A DNA stretch of 64,000 nt from Malus domestica (lineage: Eukaryota > Streptophyta > Magnoliopsida > Rosales > Rosaceae), in NCBI RefSeq assembly GCF_042453785.1, contig NC_091675.1, positions 446,501 to 510,500 on the forward strand, read 5' to 3'. Positions 1 to 8,748 of the stretch are shown piece by piece (the first letter of the stretch is position 1; each line of letters starts with the position of its first letter). The translations under genes and the position numbers were made by a program. The notes beneath the pieces were generated by a model. That model was given only the letters and a program-made list of their open reading frames with translations. It did no database searches and was not told the origin of the DNA.

Positions 1-1085
1 CTAGCCAATCACAACTTCCTAATGGGGATGTTACTCAAACCGATCATTGAAGTCGAAGTAGATGTTTATCACTAAAAGGATTCAAGCAAAATCATGGAGA
101 CAAAGTGCACTTCCAATTTTGAAGGGTTTGCTAAGGTAATGGGGGAAGGGAGGTAGCTGTATAGCCTATACCGAGGGCATGCAAATTCTTTTCTTTATAA
201 ATCTGTTACTTTGCTTAGTTTTGGCATGTTTTTGAGGCTAGTACAGGAAACAAATAAGAAAATAACGATAAATTATTCTTCGATTGAGAAGAAGAAAGAG
301 AAGAAGATGAAGAGAATCGAGCAAAGGAGAATCTGGAGGTCATTGGTTTGTATAGTTTGGATTTGGTGTGAATGTTTGTGGGTTTATTTTTTGGCGCGCA
401 TGACTCCACTTATAGAGTAGAGGTGTGATTTGAGCTGCAGTGCACTCTCTGTTTGTTTTCCACCAAAGGATGGTTAGACCTTTTGCTTGAATTTTCACAA
501 TTTTGTACTCCACTTATGTAACTTTTGCCCATCTTTATTTCTTTTCTTCTCCTTTTAAGTTTATTTCTTGTCAGATAAGTATGTTTCAGATTCTATCATA
601 TATGCACTTAAGTATTCATATATGTTTGTTTTAGGTTTCTTTTTCAAGATTTCTCAAATGATAAACGTTGATGGGGCTTCCTAATCGAATTGCAATGTCA
701 CATAGAAACTTGCACATGACATTGCATTTTAGGACCGTGAAACCACAGTAGTGGTGAAACTCTTTCATTTAAGTCCTTCCTCATTTCCTGGTTAGGGACC
801 CATGTCACGTTCTCATTACTGGTTAAACTTTTGGGATCCTTTTCGTTTTTAATTTTTTCAACACACCATGAAATTGAGGGCTGAAGCTTTCTAACGCATC
901 TGGATCCAATTGCATGTGTATATATCATGGTTTGTCAATGTGCATGAACATTTGGTACCTGACTAACACCACCATTACTGTTTCTATTCGACAAGCATTG
1001 TATGTTATTTAAAGACTGAAGACCCTTCTCAGTCCTCAACTCAGAATAAGCAGATCAATGGAAAATGAAATATCGATGTCATATA
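1..1085. other. Intergenic sequence, possible 3' end of an upstream gene
   Basis: No gene is recognisable here. One plus-strand frame is open from base 3 to a TGA at 48-50 and could be the last few codons of a gene that begins outside the window, but nothing confirms it. The rest is AT-rich. The short ORFs at 211-420 (+) and 698-928 (-) have low-complexity or random composition and no motif. Confidence 0.4.
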
Positions 1086-1108
1086 TCAATAGCATATTGA
1101 TACTACAA
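1086..1108 (+). repeat. Long direct repeat, left copy (candidate target-site duplication)
   Basis: A 23-bp sequence beginning tcaatagcatattgat is repeated exactly at 5993-6015. Between the copies lies a 4.9-kb block that starts with a CAA-rich RTE tail on the left and ends with a truncated RTE end on the right. Long target-site duplications are typical of non-LTR retrotransposition, so the pair probably marks one insertion event that was later enlarged. Confidence 0.75.
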
Positions 1109-1735
1109 CAACAACAAAGCCTTTTCCCACTAAGTGGGGTCGGCTATATGAATCCTAGAACGCCATTGCGCTCGGTTTTGTGTCATGTCCTCCGTTAGAT
1201 CCAAGTAATCAAGTCTTTTCTTAGGGTCTCTTCCAAAGTTTTCCTAGGTCTTCCTCTACCCCTTCGGCCCTGAACTTCTGTCCCGTAGTCACATTTTCGA
1301 ACCGGAGCGTCAGTAGGCCTTCTTTGCACATGTCCAAACCACCGGAACCGATTTTCTCTCATATTTCCTTCAATTTTGGCTACTCCTACTTTACCTTGGA
1401 TATCCTCATTCCCAATCTTATCCTTTCTCGTGTGCCTATACATCCCACGAAGCATCCTCATCTCCGCTACACCCATTTTGTGTACGTGTTGATGCTTCAC
1501 CGCCCAACATTCTGTGCCATACAACATCGTTGGCCTTATTGCCGTCCTATAAAATTTTTCCTTGAGCTTCAGTGGCCTACGACGATCACACAACACGCCG
1601 GATACACTCTTACACTTCATCCATCCAACTTGTATTCTATGGTTGAGATCTCCAGCTAATTCTCCGTTCTCTTGCAAGATAGATCCTAGGTAGCGAAAAC
1701 GGTCACTTTTTGTGATCTTCGCTAGATTGCTCCGG
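1109..1735 (-). mobile_element. RTE/LINE-type retrotransposon, 3'-terminal fragment
   Basis: The minus-strand frame ending near 1195 encodes the C-terminal part of a plant non-LTR reverse transcriptase. It has the order FRYLGS, then GTECWA, then MLRGMYRHTRKDKI, then a short GRRGRGRPRKT tail, as in the abundant plant RTE family. The left edge on the plus strand is CAACAACAACAA, the complement of the TTG-type tail of these elements. The reverse-transcriptase palm with its YxDD motif is missing, so the copy is 5'-truncated and dead. The reading frame is uninterrupted over about 170 codons, which suggests fairly recent insertion. A second, shorter copy of the same end lies at 5803-5992. Confidence 0.82.
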
Positions 1736-3326
1736 TCATTAGTGTGGATAAGTATATAAATGGATAGAGATAGGAAAGCAAACACAAGATGTACGTGATT
1801 CACCCAGATTGGCTACGTCCACGGAATAGAGGAGGGTTTACACAAGTACATAGGTTCAAGCTCTCCTTTAGGGAGTACAAGTGAATGATTTAGTACAAAT
1901 GACTTTAGGAAATATTGTGGGAGAATGATCTCGTAACCACGAAACTTCTAAGTCCCGGAGTGTGATATCGGCTTGACTTTCCTTATCTGTCTCATAGGTA
2001 GATGTGGAATCTTCTCTGGAAGTACTCTTCCTCCATCCAGGGGTGGTATCTGTAACTGGTGGAGATGCACAAGGTAATGTATCAATGTCACTTGAAGCTT
2101 ACTTGTAGTTTCAGGCTTGGTCAAGCGCGATACAAACCATGTAGTAGGAGTCCCCCAAGTCGCCGAGCTAGGGGATCTGCTGAAAGAGGTAACAGACAAG
2201 GTAAGCAATCAGAGCTCCGGCTGATTGTTCACATTCTCCCTATCTTGCAGGCAGCATGAAGGATAAAGAGAAGAAAAATGAGAAAAGATGATATGGGATA
2301 CTTTTGCTTTTGAAGAAGTAACTTTCCACAGGCTTATTCTTGAACTGGGCTGGAGGGTTTTCTGGTTTCCTCCAAAGTATAAGGCCGACTGAAGAATTTG
2401 AGGGTCAAAACAAGTCCATCAAATCTAGAGTACGTTCGACCCTGCTGATATGGGATACTTTTGCTTTTGACAGAGTAGTGGATGTATCGGCACGTGTGCT
2501 GTTACGCTTGTCTCCACATGCTTCCTTGTATCCTTCTCACTTGCCCTATCTGTTCCTCAGGCAGATGCGGTATCTTCCTTGGGAGCATAAGATGTTGAAG
2601 ATGAGTACTCGAGAGCAATGCCAGGGTAAGGGGTTCCACGCAGTCAGTTCCTGGCTGGAAGCTTGATTCCAAGTGCTGACTGATTGCTCTCTTTCTCCTT
2701 GTCTTGCAGGTAAGAACAAGGCCAAAGGAAAAGACAGGGAAAAAGCATGATATGAGATACTCTTGCTTTTAACCCTGATGATATGAGATATTCTTGCTCT
2801 AGTATAGCTTGTTTACAGAGGTATTATCGGGGGGAAAGAAAGCTGAATATTTCGAAAGGCTTCGTTGGGAGTGCCCTCTCAGATAAGAGGAAGGGTTGAG
2901 CATTTTTGCAGGTCTGCCTGTCCGTTGGGGATGGAGGTCGACATATATAGAAGTCTCCCTAACATCAAGTAATAATGCTATTCCTTTACCCTGCTTGGTC
3001 ATAGCACGGTAGTGGGAGCTGCCAACTTCACAAGTTTTAACTCTGTCAGAGCACTTTGAAAAAGTGGTCTGTGGTATCTGGAAAGCTGATGTTGCGTGTG
3101 AAGATTACAGACAAGCTTTATCCAAGGAGATCCGGCTCTTGAAGTTGGGAAAGTGGTGCCTCTTCGGTTTTCGAACAAGCAATCCTGTCAGGGATCTGGC
3201 TCTCGAGATTCGGAGAACGATGCCTCTTCGATTTTTGAGAAAGCAATCATGCTGGGGGTCTGGCTCTCGAGATTCGGAGAACGGTGTCTTCGATTTTTGA
3301 GAAAGTAATCATGTTGGGAGTTGGGA

Positions 3327-3880
3327 GTGTTTTCTCGAATATGAGTAAAGGTTGGGCATGTTTGCTAGTCTACCTTGCCACGAAGCACAGAGGTTGACAC
3401 ACAGGGACTTTCCAATTATCCAGCAGTGGTACTGTTCCTTTACCTTCTCTTCGATTTTTGAGAAAGTAATCATGTTAGGAGTCTGACTCTCGAGATTCGG
3501 AGGGCGGTGCCTCTTCGATTTTGGAGCAAGCAATCTTGTTGGGGGTGTTTTCTCGAATGTGAGTAAAGGTTGGGTATGTTTGCTAGTCTACCTTGCCACG
3601 AAGCACAGAGGATGACACACAGGGACTTTCAAATTATCCAGCAGTGGTACTGTTCCTTTACCCTCTCTTCGATTTTTGAGAAAGTAATCATGTTGGGAGT
3701 CTGGCTCTCGAGATTCGGAGGGCGATGCCTCTTTGATTTTGGGGCAAGCAATCTTGTTGGGAGTGTTTTCTCGAATGTGAGTAAAGGTTGGGCATGTTTG
3801 CTAGTCTACCTTGCCATGAAGCACAGAGGTTGACACACCGGGACTTTCCAATTATCCAACAGTGGTACTGTTCCTTTACC
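3327..3880. repeat. Tandem repeat, 218-bp period, about 2.5 copies
   Basis: Units start at 3327, 3545 and 3763, each with gtgttttctcgaat followed by an identical-looking body including ccttgcca(c/t)gaagcacagagg. The third unit breaks off near 3880. Period and boundaries were read directly by alignment. Confidence 0.85.
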
Positions 3881-4010
3881 CTTGTGGGTAATAATATGGT
3901 AGCTAGGCCGTCAAAATTTATGTGTCTAAACTTTGTTAGTGTTGTTTCTTTGCTATTCTTTTACCCTTCTTGGTCAGAGCGATGTAGTGAGAGTTGCAAG
4001 CTTCACGTGT

Positions 4011-4394
4011 CTCGACTTTGTCAGAGAACTTTGGCAAAGTTATATGTGGTACCCATGAGCTACTGTTGCGTGTGGGAAGTGGGTGATTGAACAGTACGAT
4101 TCCTGTGCTTTCTACTTCGCCAGAAATCTTCGATAGAATGCCCATAATTTCCGCAAAGCTGAGTGTGCGTGTGACAGGTGCTGACAAGGCTGGAAAAGTA
4201 GTCTCAACTTTGTCAGAGAACTTTGGCAAAGTTATATGTGGTACCCATGAGCTACTGTTGCGTGTGGGAAGTGGGTGATTGAACAGTACGATTCATGTGC
4301 TTTCTACTTCGCCAGAAATCTTCGACAGAATGCCCATAATTTCCGCAAAACTGAGTGTGCGTGTGACAGGTGCTGACAAGGCTGGAAAAGTAGG
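4011..4394. repeat. Tandem duplication, 192-bp period, two copies
   Basis: Copies 4011-4202 and 4203-4394 are nearly identical; both contain ggtacccatgagctactgtt and end in ggctggaaaagta. Only a few substitutions separate them. Confidence 0.88.
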
Positions 4395-4396
4395 TG

Positions 4397-4733
4397 CCTC
4401 TTCGATTTCTGAGATTGACCCTCGTGGTCTCTGAGCAGCCCAGCTTTTGAGAAAGCAAACCTCTTCGATTTCTGAGATCGGCCCTCGTGGTCTCTGAGCA
4501 GCCCAGCTTTTGAGAAAGCAAACCTCTTCGATTTCTGAGATCGGCCCTCGTGGTCTCTGAGCAGCCCAGCTTTTGAGAAAGCAAACCTCTTCGATTTCTG
4601 AGATCGGCCTTCGTGGTCTTTGAGCAGCCCAGCTTTTGAGAAAGCAAACGCCTCTTCGATTTCTGAGATCGACCCTCGTGGTCTCTGAGCAGCCCAGCTT
4701 TTGAGAAAGCAAACGCCTCTTCGATTTCTGAAG
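4397..4733. repeat. Minisatellite, 63/65-bp period, five copies plus a partial
   Basis: Units begin with cctcttcgatttctga at 4397, 4460, 4523, 4586, 4651 and 4716 (the last truncated). The first steps are 63 bp, a multiple of three, and the later ones 65 bp. This explains why long overlapping ORFs appear in several minus-strand frames here; they are not genes. Confidence 0.92.
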
Positions 4734-4870
4734 CTTCGTCGAGTGCAGATTTTTATAGAGGCTGACATTAAGTTCCAAAGCACACTTGAATATCCACCAG
4801 TAGAAGCTCCATTCTTGCACTTCTAAGATCTTGATTTGTCCGACCTCTTCTCTTTTCTACACCTCTGAAA

Positions 4871-5545
4871 ATGTTTGGCCCCTCTGACCGTCGTTTTGAC
4901 TTGAACCTTGTTGAAGAGGCAGCCCCGCCTTCTCCAGACAACATATGGCGCCCATCCTTCGTCTCCCCTACTGGTCCTCTTACCGTTGGGGATTCCGTGA
5001 TGAAGAATGATATGACCGCTGCGGTAGTGGCCAGGAACCTTCTCACTCCCAAAGATAACAGACTACTTTCCAAACGGTCTGATGAGTTGGCTGTTAAGGA
5101 TTCTCTGGCTCTTAGTGTTCAGTGTGCAGGTTCTGTGTCTAATATGGCCCAACGCCTATTTGCTCGAACCCGCCAAGTTGAATCATTGGCGGCTGAAGTG
5201 ATGAGTCTCAAACAGGAGATTAGAGGGCTCAAGCATGAGAATAAACAGTTGCACCGGCTCGCACATGACTATGCTACAAACATGAAGAGGAAGCTTGACC
5301 AGATGAAGGAATCTGATGGTCAGGTTTTACTTGATCATCAGAGATTTGTGGGTTTGTTCCAAAGGCATTTATTGCCTTCGTCTTCTGGGGCTGTACCGCG
5401 TAATGAAGCTCCAAATGATCAACCTCTGATGCCTCCTCCTTCTAGGGTTCTGTCCAGTACTGAGGCTCCGAATGATCCCCCTCCGGTGCCTTCTCTTTCT
5501 GGGGCTCTACCGACTGCCGAGACTTCTCCTAAGCAACCTTTGTGA
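4871..5545 (+). CDS. Repeat-associated coiled-coil protein of unknown function
   Basis: A 224-codon ORF starts at an ATG shortly after the tandem arrays. The N-terminus (MFGPSDRRFDLNLVEE) is followed by a central segment around residues 95-150 rich in heptad-like Leu/Glu/Lys spacing (LAAEVMSLKQEIRGLKHENKQ), which looks like a coiled coil. The last 60 residues contain three imperfect Pro-rich repeats of the type LSSTEAPNDPPP. I recall similar proteins as a high-copy repeat family in apple-like genomes, but that is memory and was not searched. It shows no gag zinc knuckle, protease or reverse-transcriptase motif. The frame is intact and the context is wholly repetitive, so I take it as the ORF of a non-autonomous element and not as a host gene. 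Confidence 0.6.
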   Translation: MFGPSDRRFDLNLVEEAAPPSPDNIWRPSFVSPTGPLTVGDSVMKNDMTAAVVARNLLTPKDNRLLSKRSDELAVKDSLALSVQCAGSVSNMAQRLFARTRQVESLAAEVMSLKQEIRGLKHENKQLHRLAHDYATNMKRKLDQMKESDGQVLLDHQRFVGLFQRHLLPSSSGAVPRNEAPNDQPLMPPPSRVLSSTEAPNDPPPVPSLSGALPTAETSPKQPL

Positions 5546-5802
5546 AGGCTCCCTCTTGTTTGTTTATTTTGACTCAAGTATATGTACATATTTGTAATTT
5601 ATCGGGGATATCAATAAATAAGCTTTCCTTCATTTCAGCGTATTGTGTTAAATCACCAAAGCCTTTTTCGCTAAGTTCTTTGAATTTTCTTTTGTTGAAG
5701 CTTGTATGTTGGAGCTTTGTGAGTGGAGCATGTAGGTTGAGGTAGTGTTCCCTTAATTTCCCGAGCGAGGACAACTTCTCGGTTGGAGACTTGGAAAATC
5801 CA
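5546..5802 (+). other. 3' flank of the repeat ORF
   Basis: Sequence after the ORF contains atcaataaataagc near 5610, a possible polyadenylation context. No gene is seen. It ends abruptly at the second RTE fragment near 5803. Confidence 0.4.
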
Positions 5803-5992
5803 AGTCACTGAGTGGGATCGGCTATATGAATCTTAGAACGCCATTGTGTTCTGTCCTGTGTCATGTCCTCCGTTAGATCCAAGTACTCTAAGTCTTTTCT
5901 TAGGGTCTCTCTCAAAGTTTTCCTGGGTCTTCCTCTACCCCTTCGGCCCTGAACCTCTGTCCCATAGTCGCATCTTCTAATTGGAGCGTCAG
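5803..5992 (-). mobile_element. Second RTE 3'-end fragment, truncated
   Basis: This stretch aligns with 1125-1312 base by base apart from scattered substitutions (shared phrases cggctatatgaatc, cctccgttagatccaagta, ggagcgtcagt). It stops exactly where the 23-bp direct repeat at 5993-6015 begins. It is therefore the 5'-truncated edge of an RTE insertion whose 3' edge is at 1109. Confidence 0.82.
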
Positions 5993-6015
5993 TCAATAGC
6001 ATATTGATACTACAA
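5993..6015 (+). repeat. Long direct repeat, right copy (candidate target-site duplication)
   Basis: Exact second copy of the 23 bp at 1086-1108, immediately right of the truncated RTE end. Confidence 0.75.
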
Positions 6016-6139
6016 AAGAATATTTAAGTCAGAAGTATTTTCGTCAAAGAGGGCTAGTGATATTTAGATTTTAAAAGGAGGGCTGTTTTAGATTGTAATT
6101 CAAGCCAATTTCCATAGATAAAGTACGTGATGATTCTTT

Positions 6140-6326
6140 TTGGAGGAAAAGGATCATCGCCGGATCTTTTCATACGGATTTTAGGAATCTCGTGATCTTA
6201 TCCGTTCATTGTATATCGTGTGGTCAGAAATCATTTCAAAATTTGAAATTAAATATTAATAGTACTTAACGAAAACTGATCGCACGATATACAAATGGAT
6301 AAGATCACGGGATCATTTTCCCTTTA
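6140..6326. mobile_element. Hairpin-forming MITE in the FD promoter
   Basis: The left arm near 6187-6232 (cgtgatcttatccgttcatt, then gtatatcgtg) is the imperfect inverted complement of the right arm near 6275-6320 (cgcacgatatacaaatgg, then ataagatcacggg). The arms extend outward into ggaaaaggatcat and atcattttccctt. The middle is AT-rich. Size and structure fit a MITE whose transcript would form a long hairpin. It ends about 140 bp upstream of the FD TATA box. No clear target-site duplication was found. Confidence 0.7.
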
Positions 6327-6466
6327 TGAAGTCACGATAGCAACTTCCATGTATAAAAGTTATCCCCACGCAAGAGAAGTGGGCCAACATAGCATTGAAG
6401 TTACCCGTCAAATAGAAGACACTGAGAGAGAGGGCTTTATTGAAGTATTCTACCTCCTCCCCGGCA

Positions 6467-6472
6467 TATAAA
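6467..6472 (+). promoter_or_regulatory. TATA box of the FD-like gene
   Basis: TATAAA lies 69 bp upstream of the ATG at 6541, within ccggcatataaagatatcc. This is a normal plant spacing for a short 5' UTR. Confidence 0.6.
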
Positions 6473-6540
6473 GATATCCTTCCACTGCCCTAAATTTTCC
6501 GGCTTCATCCATCTTCACCCCGCGAGTGATTCTATAAAAC

Positions 6541-8260
6541 ATGATTTCCACAACTACAAGTAGCTGTAGCACAAAGTCCATGGAAGATGTTTGGAAAGAC
6601 ATTAGCCTGGCGTCTCTTTCTCGTAACGCCAGCGACAACACCACCACCTCCACTCACCACCCCACTGCCGCTGCTTTTCGGGGCATCACGTTTCAAGATT
6701 TCTTGGCTTCTACTAGTACTACTTCCTCCAACATCGACCCACCACCACCCGCTGCCGCTAGTACTGTTCTACGCTTGAATTGTGGGACTCGATCTGATCT
6801 TAAACAGCATTTACTTGAAACCACTAGTGCTACTATCACTGGTCCTGCTCTATTGAAACCAAACCCAATTACTCGTCCTACTAGTACTAGTGTTACTACT
6901 ACTACTACTAGGCCCAATTCTTTGAATAATCCCTCTTCAGTCTTCCCTTCTTGCTGCAAGAAAAGGGCTCTAGATGATCATGATCAAAATCGCGAGGATC
7001 ATCACAACTCCACTAATGGCCGCCATAAGCGCATGATGAAGAATCGAGAGTCCGCTGCTCGCTCCAGAGCCCGAAAGCAGGAACCTTTCTGTCCATCTAT
7101 TTCATTACTGATCGTGTGCTCTTACACTACTACTTTTGTTTTGTTTGGTTCGTGAATATATAGCATACTTTTGGAATTTGGATGCAGGCTTATACAAATG
7201 AGTTGGAGATTGAAATTGCACAGCTGCGGGAGGAAAATGCCAGGCTCAAGAGACAGCTGCAAGCAAAGTCGATGATCAATTCAGTATGTTTTTGCTTTCC
7301 TTTCAGCGTAGATTATAACTCGTATATATAAAAATAAATAAAGGAAAAATTAGTATCCGGTCCCTAGTTCTTACTGTTCATTGACTAAGACCTTATTAGT
7401 TCTCAAATTTTGATTCAAGTCCTTATCATTAATGTGATAATGAATTTACATGTTTATTATATAATTTTTAATATAAAAATTAGTAATTAATTTAGGGTTT
7501 AATACTCACACCTTTATTAAACTTCTAATTAATTTTCAATTCAAACATTTCCAAAATAATAAAAAATTAAATTAAATTAAGTTTGTACCTATTAGTTTTT
7601 TTTATATATATAAAAAGATTCTCAATTTTTTTTAATCTTAAATGTACCCATTCATATAATTTTTCAATTTTTTTTAATCTTAAATGTACCCATTCTCAAA
7701 TATATCAATTTGTTATATGTAAAATGTACCCTTTTTTTAATATAAAATCCATTCAAATTTTTTAATCCATGTTTAAACTTATATGGGTACATTCTTTTTC
7801 GTTGATTTGAGAATGTATCAATGTTTTGGTACAATAACTTTTTTTGTTAATTTTGGTTAATGTACCCATGCATATATGTGTATATATACACACACACACA
7901 CAATATAATAGAGAGTATAATTTATATTTTATTATTTTTAATCCCATAAATTATGGGTTTTATTTAAAATCTTATTAATATAAACAATTACAAATTTCAA
8001 TTTTTAATTTTTAATTTAAAAATATAGTAACTTACATTATTACATTAATGTTAGGGACCTCAATAAAAAACTAAAAACTAACAAAGTTTCAATAAAAGAA
8101 TATTGATAGTTAGGGACCGCATCCAAAGTGTCCCATAAATAAATAAATAGGCTGATTGGTTTTTCTGTGATTGCAGTCCTGCTTGGCTCCCTCTACCCTT
8201 GCTCAGCGGCTGCTTCCAAAAAGGCAAACCCTGTTCAGAACTTCAACAGCTCCATTTTGA
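6541..8260 (+). CDS. FD: FD-like bZIP transcription factor (florigen partner)
   Basis: Exons are 6541-7080, 7188-7283 and 8177-8260, giving 239 codons. FD binds DNA as a bZIP dimer in shoot-apex nuclei and recruits FT through 14-3-3 proteins to activate floral identity genes. Diagnostic parts are the N-terminal block MEDVWKDISLASL, the FD-type ITFQDFLA block, the basic region with N-x7-R spacing (NRESAARSR, about residues 165-173), and a leucine zipper running from exon 1 into exon 2. The C-terminus is RTSTAPF, the phosphorylatable SAP motif. Exons 2 and 3 have good AG acceptors and exon 2 ends at a GT donor (7284). The first junction reads GCAG/GAACCT: reading frame and homology place the donor at 7081, but the dinucleotide is GA. 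Read through, the protein would stop at 7155 without zipper or SAP motif. The gene is either spliced through a rare GA-AG site, impaired, or affected by a base error. Confidence 0.9.
7356..8124. mobile_element. MITE-like inverted repeat filling FD intron 2
   Basis: The left end (ggtccctagttcttactgtt, continuing to cattaatgtgataatg near 7444) matches the reverse complement of the right end (cattacattaatgttaggg from about 8040, continuing to tagggaccgcatcc at 8124) over about 80 bp with mismatches. The interior is very AT-rich with repeated aatgtaccc phrases and an (AC)n tract near 7888. It has no ORF and lies wholly within the intron, explaining most of that intron's 893 bp. Confidence 0.65.
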
Positions 8261-8714
8261 TCAGTTAAGGCAACCTCAAACTGCATGAAACAACCATTCC
8301 TTCCCTCCTATATGTAAAATGTTATGCCTTTCTTTTCTCTTTCATTCGCCTCCACCTTAACCTTATGCTTATCAGAAGAAATTAAAATAGTTTTGTTGAG
8401 AATGCGAATCCAATGTCGGAAGTTAAGGACTTTGCATGTGAATTGGACTACTTTCATATTACTAATTGATTTTATAGTGAAATCTTAACTTTTTCTAAAC
8501 GTTTCGATAAGCTTAACTTCTCGTATGTTAGTATTTTCTTTATCGCATTGTGTTTGTAGCATTATTCTTGTGCGATCGAGGGAGAGGGAGGAGTGGGTAG
8601 GGAACAGGTAAAATGCATGCTTCCAAACGAAAGCCATTTGCCACATATTGGTTAATCTATAATACTAGATGGGACATGTTTGGCTAATAATTAAAGTCAT
8701 CGTATTTCCTAACC

Positions 8715-8748
<34 letters not shown>

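Larger units (their letters stand above)
1736..4870. repeat. Unclassified composite repeat (LARD-like internal region)
   Basis: This block has no host gene. It begins with sequence resembling a retroelement leader (gattcacccagattggct near 1798). It then shows several scattered copies of a gatatgggatacttttgctttt-like phrase (near 2288, 2449, 2747 and 2776), followed by three tandem arrays described separately. It ends in the ORF at 4871-5545. The arrangement of non-coding repeats followed by a single non-pol ORF resembles a large non-autonomous retrotransposon derivative. I could not find a pair of LTRs, so the class is uncertain. Confidence 0.5.

Noticed and set aside
1948-2666. Small ORFs in the composite repeat (86, 66 and 108 codons)
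   Set aside because: They share short repeated phrases with the non-coding repeat and have no motif.
4252-4820. Three long overlapping minus-strand ORFs (131, 175 and 159 codons)
   Set aside because: They are read through the 63-bp minisatellite, whose period is a multiple of three and lacks stops in several frames; the peptides are simple repeats of LLSQKLGCSETT or equivalents.
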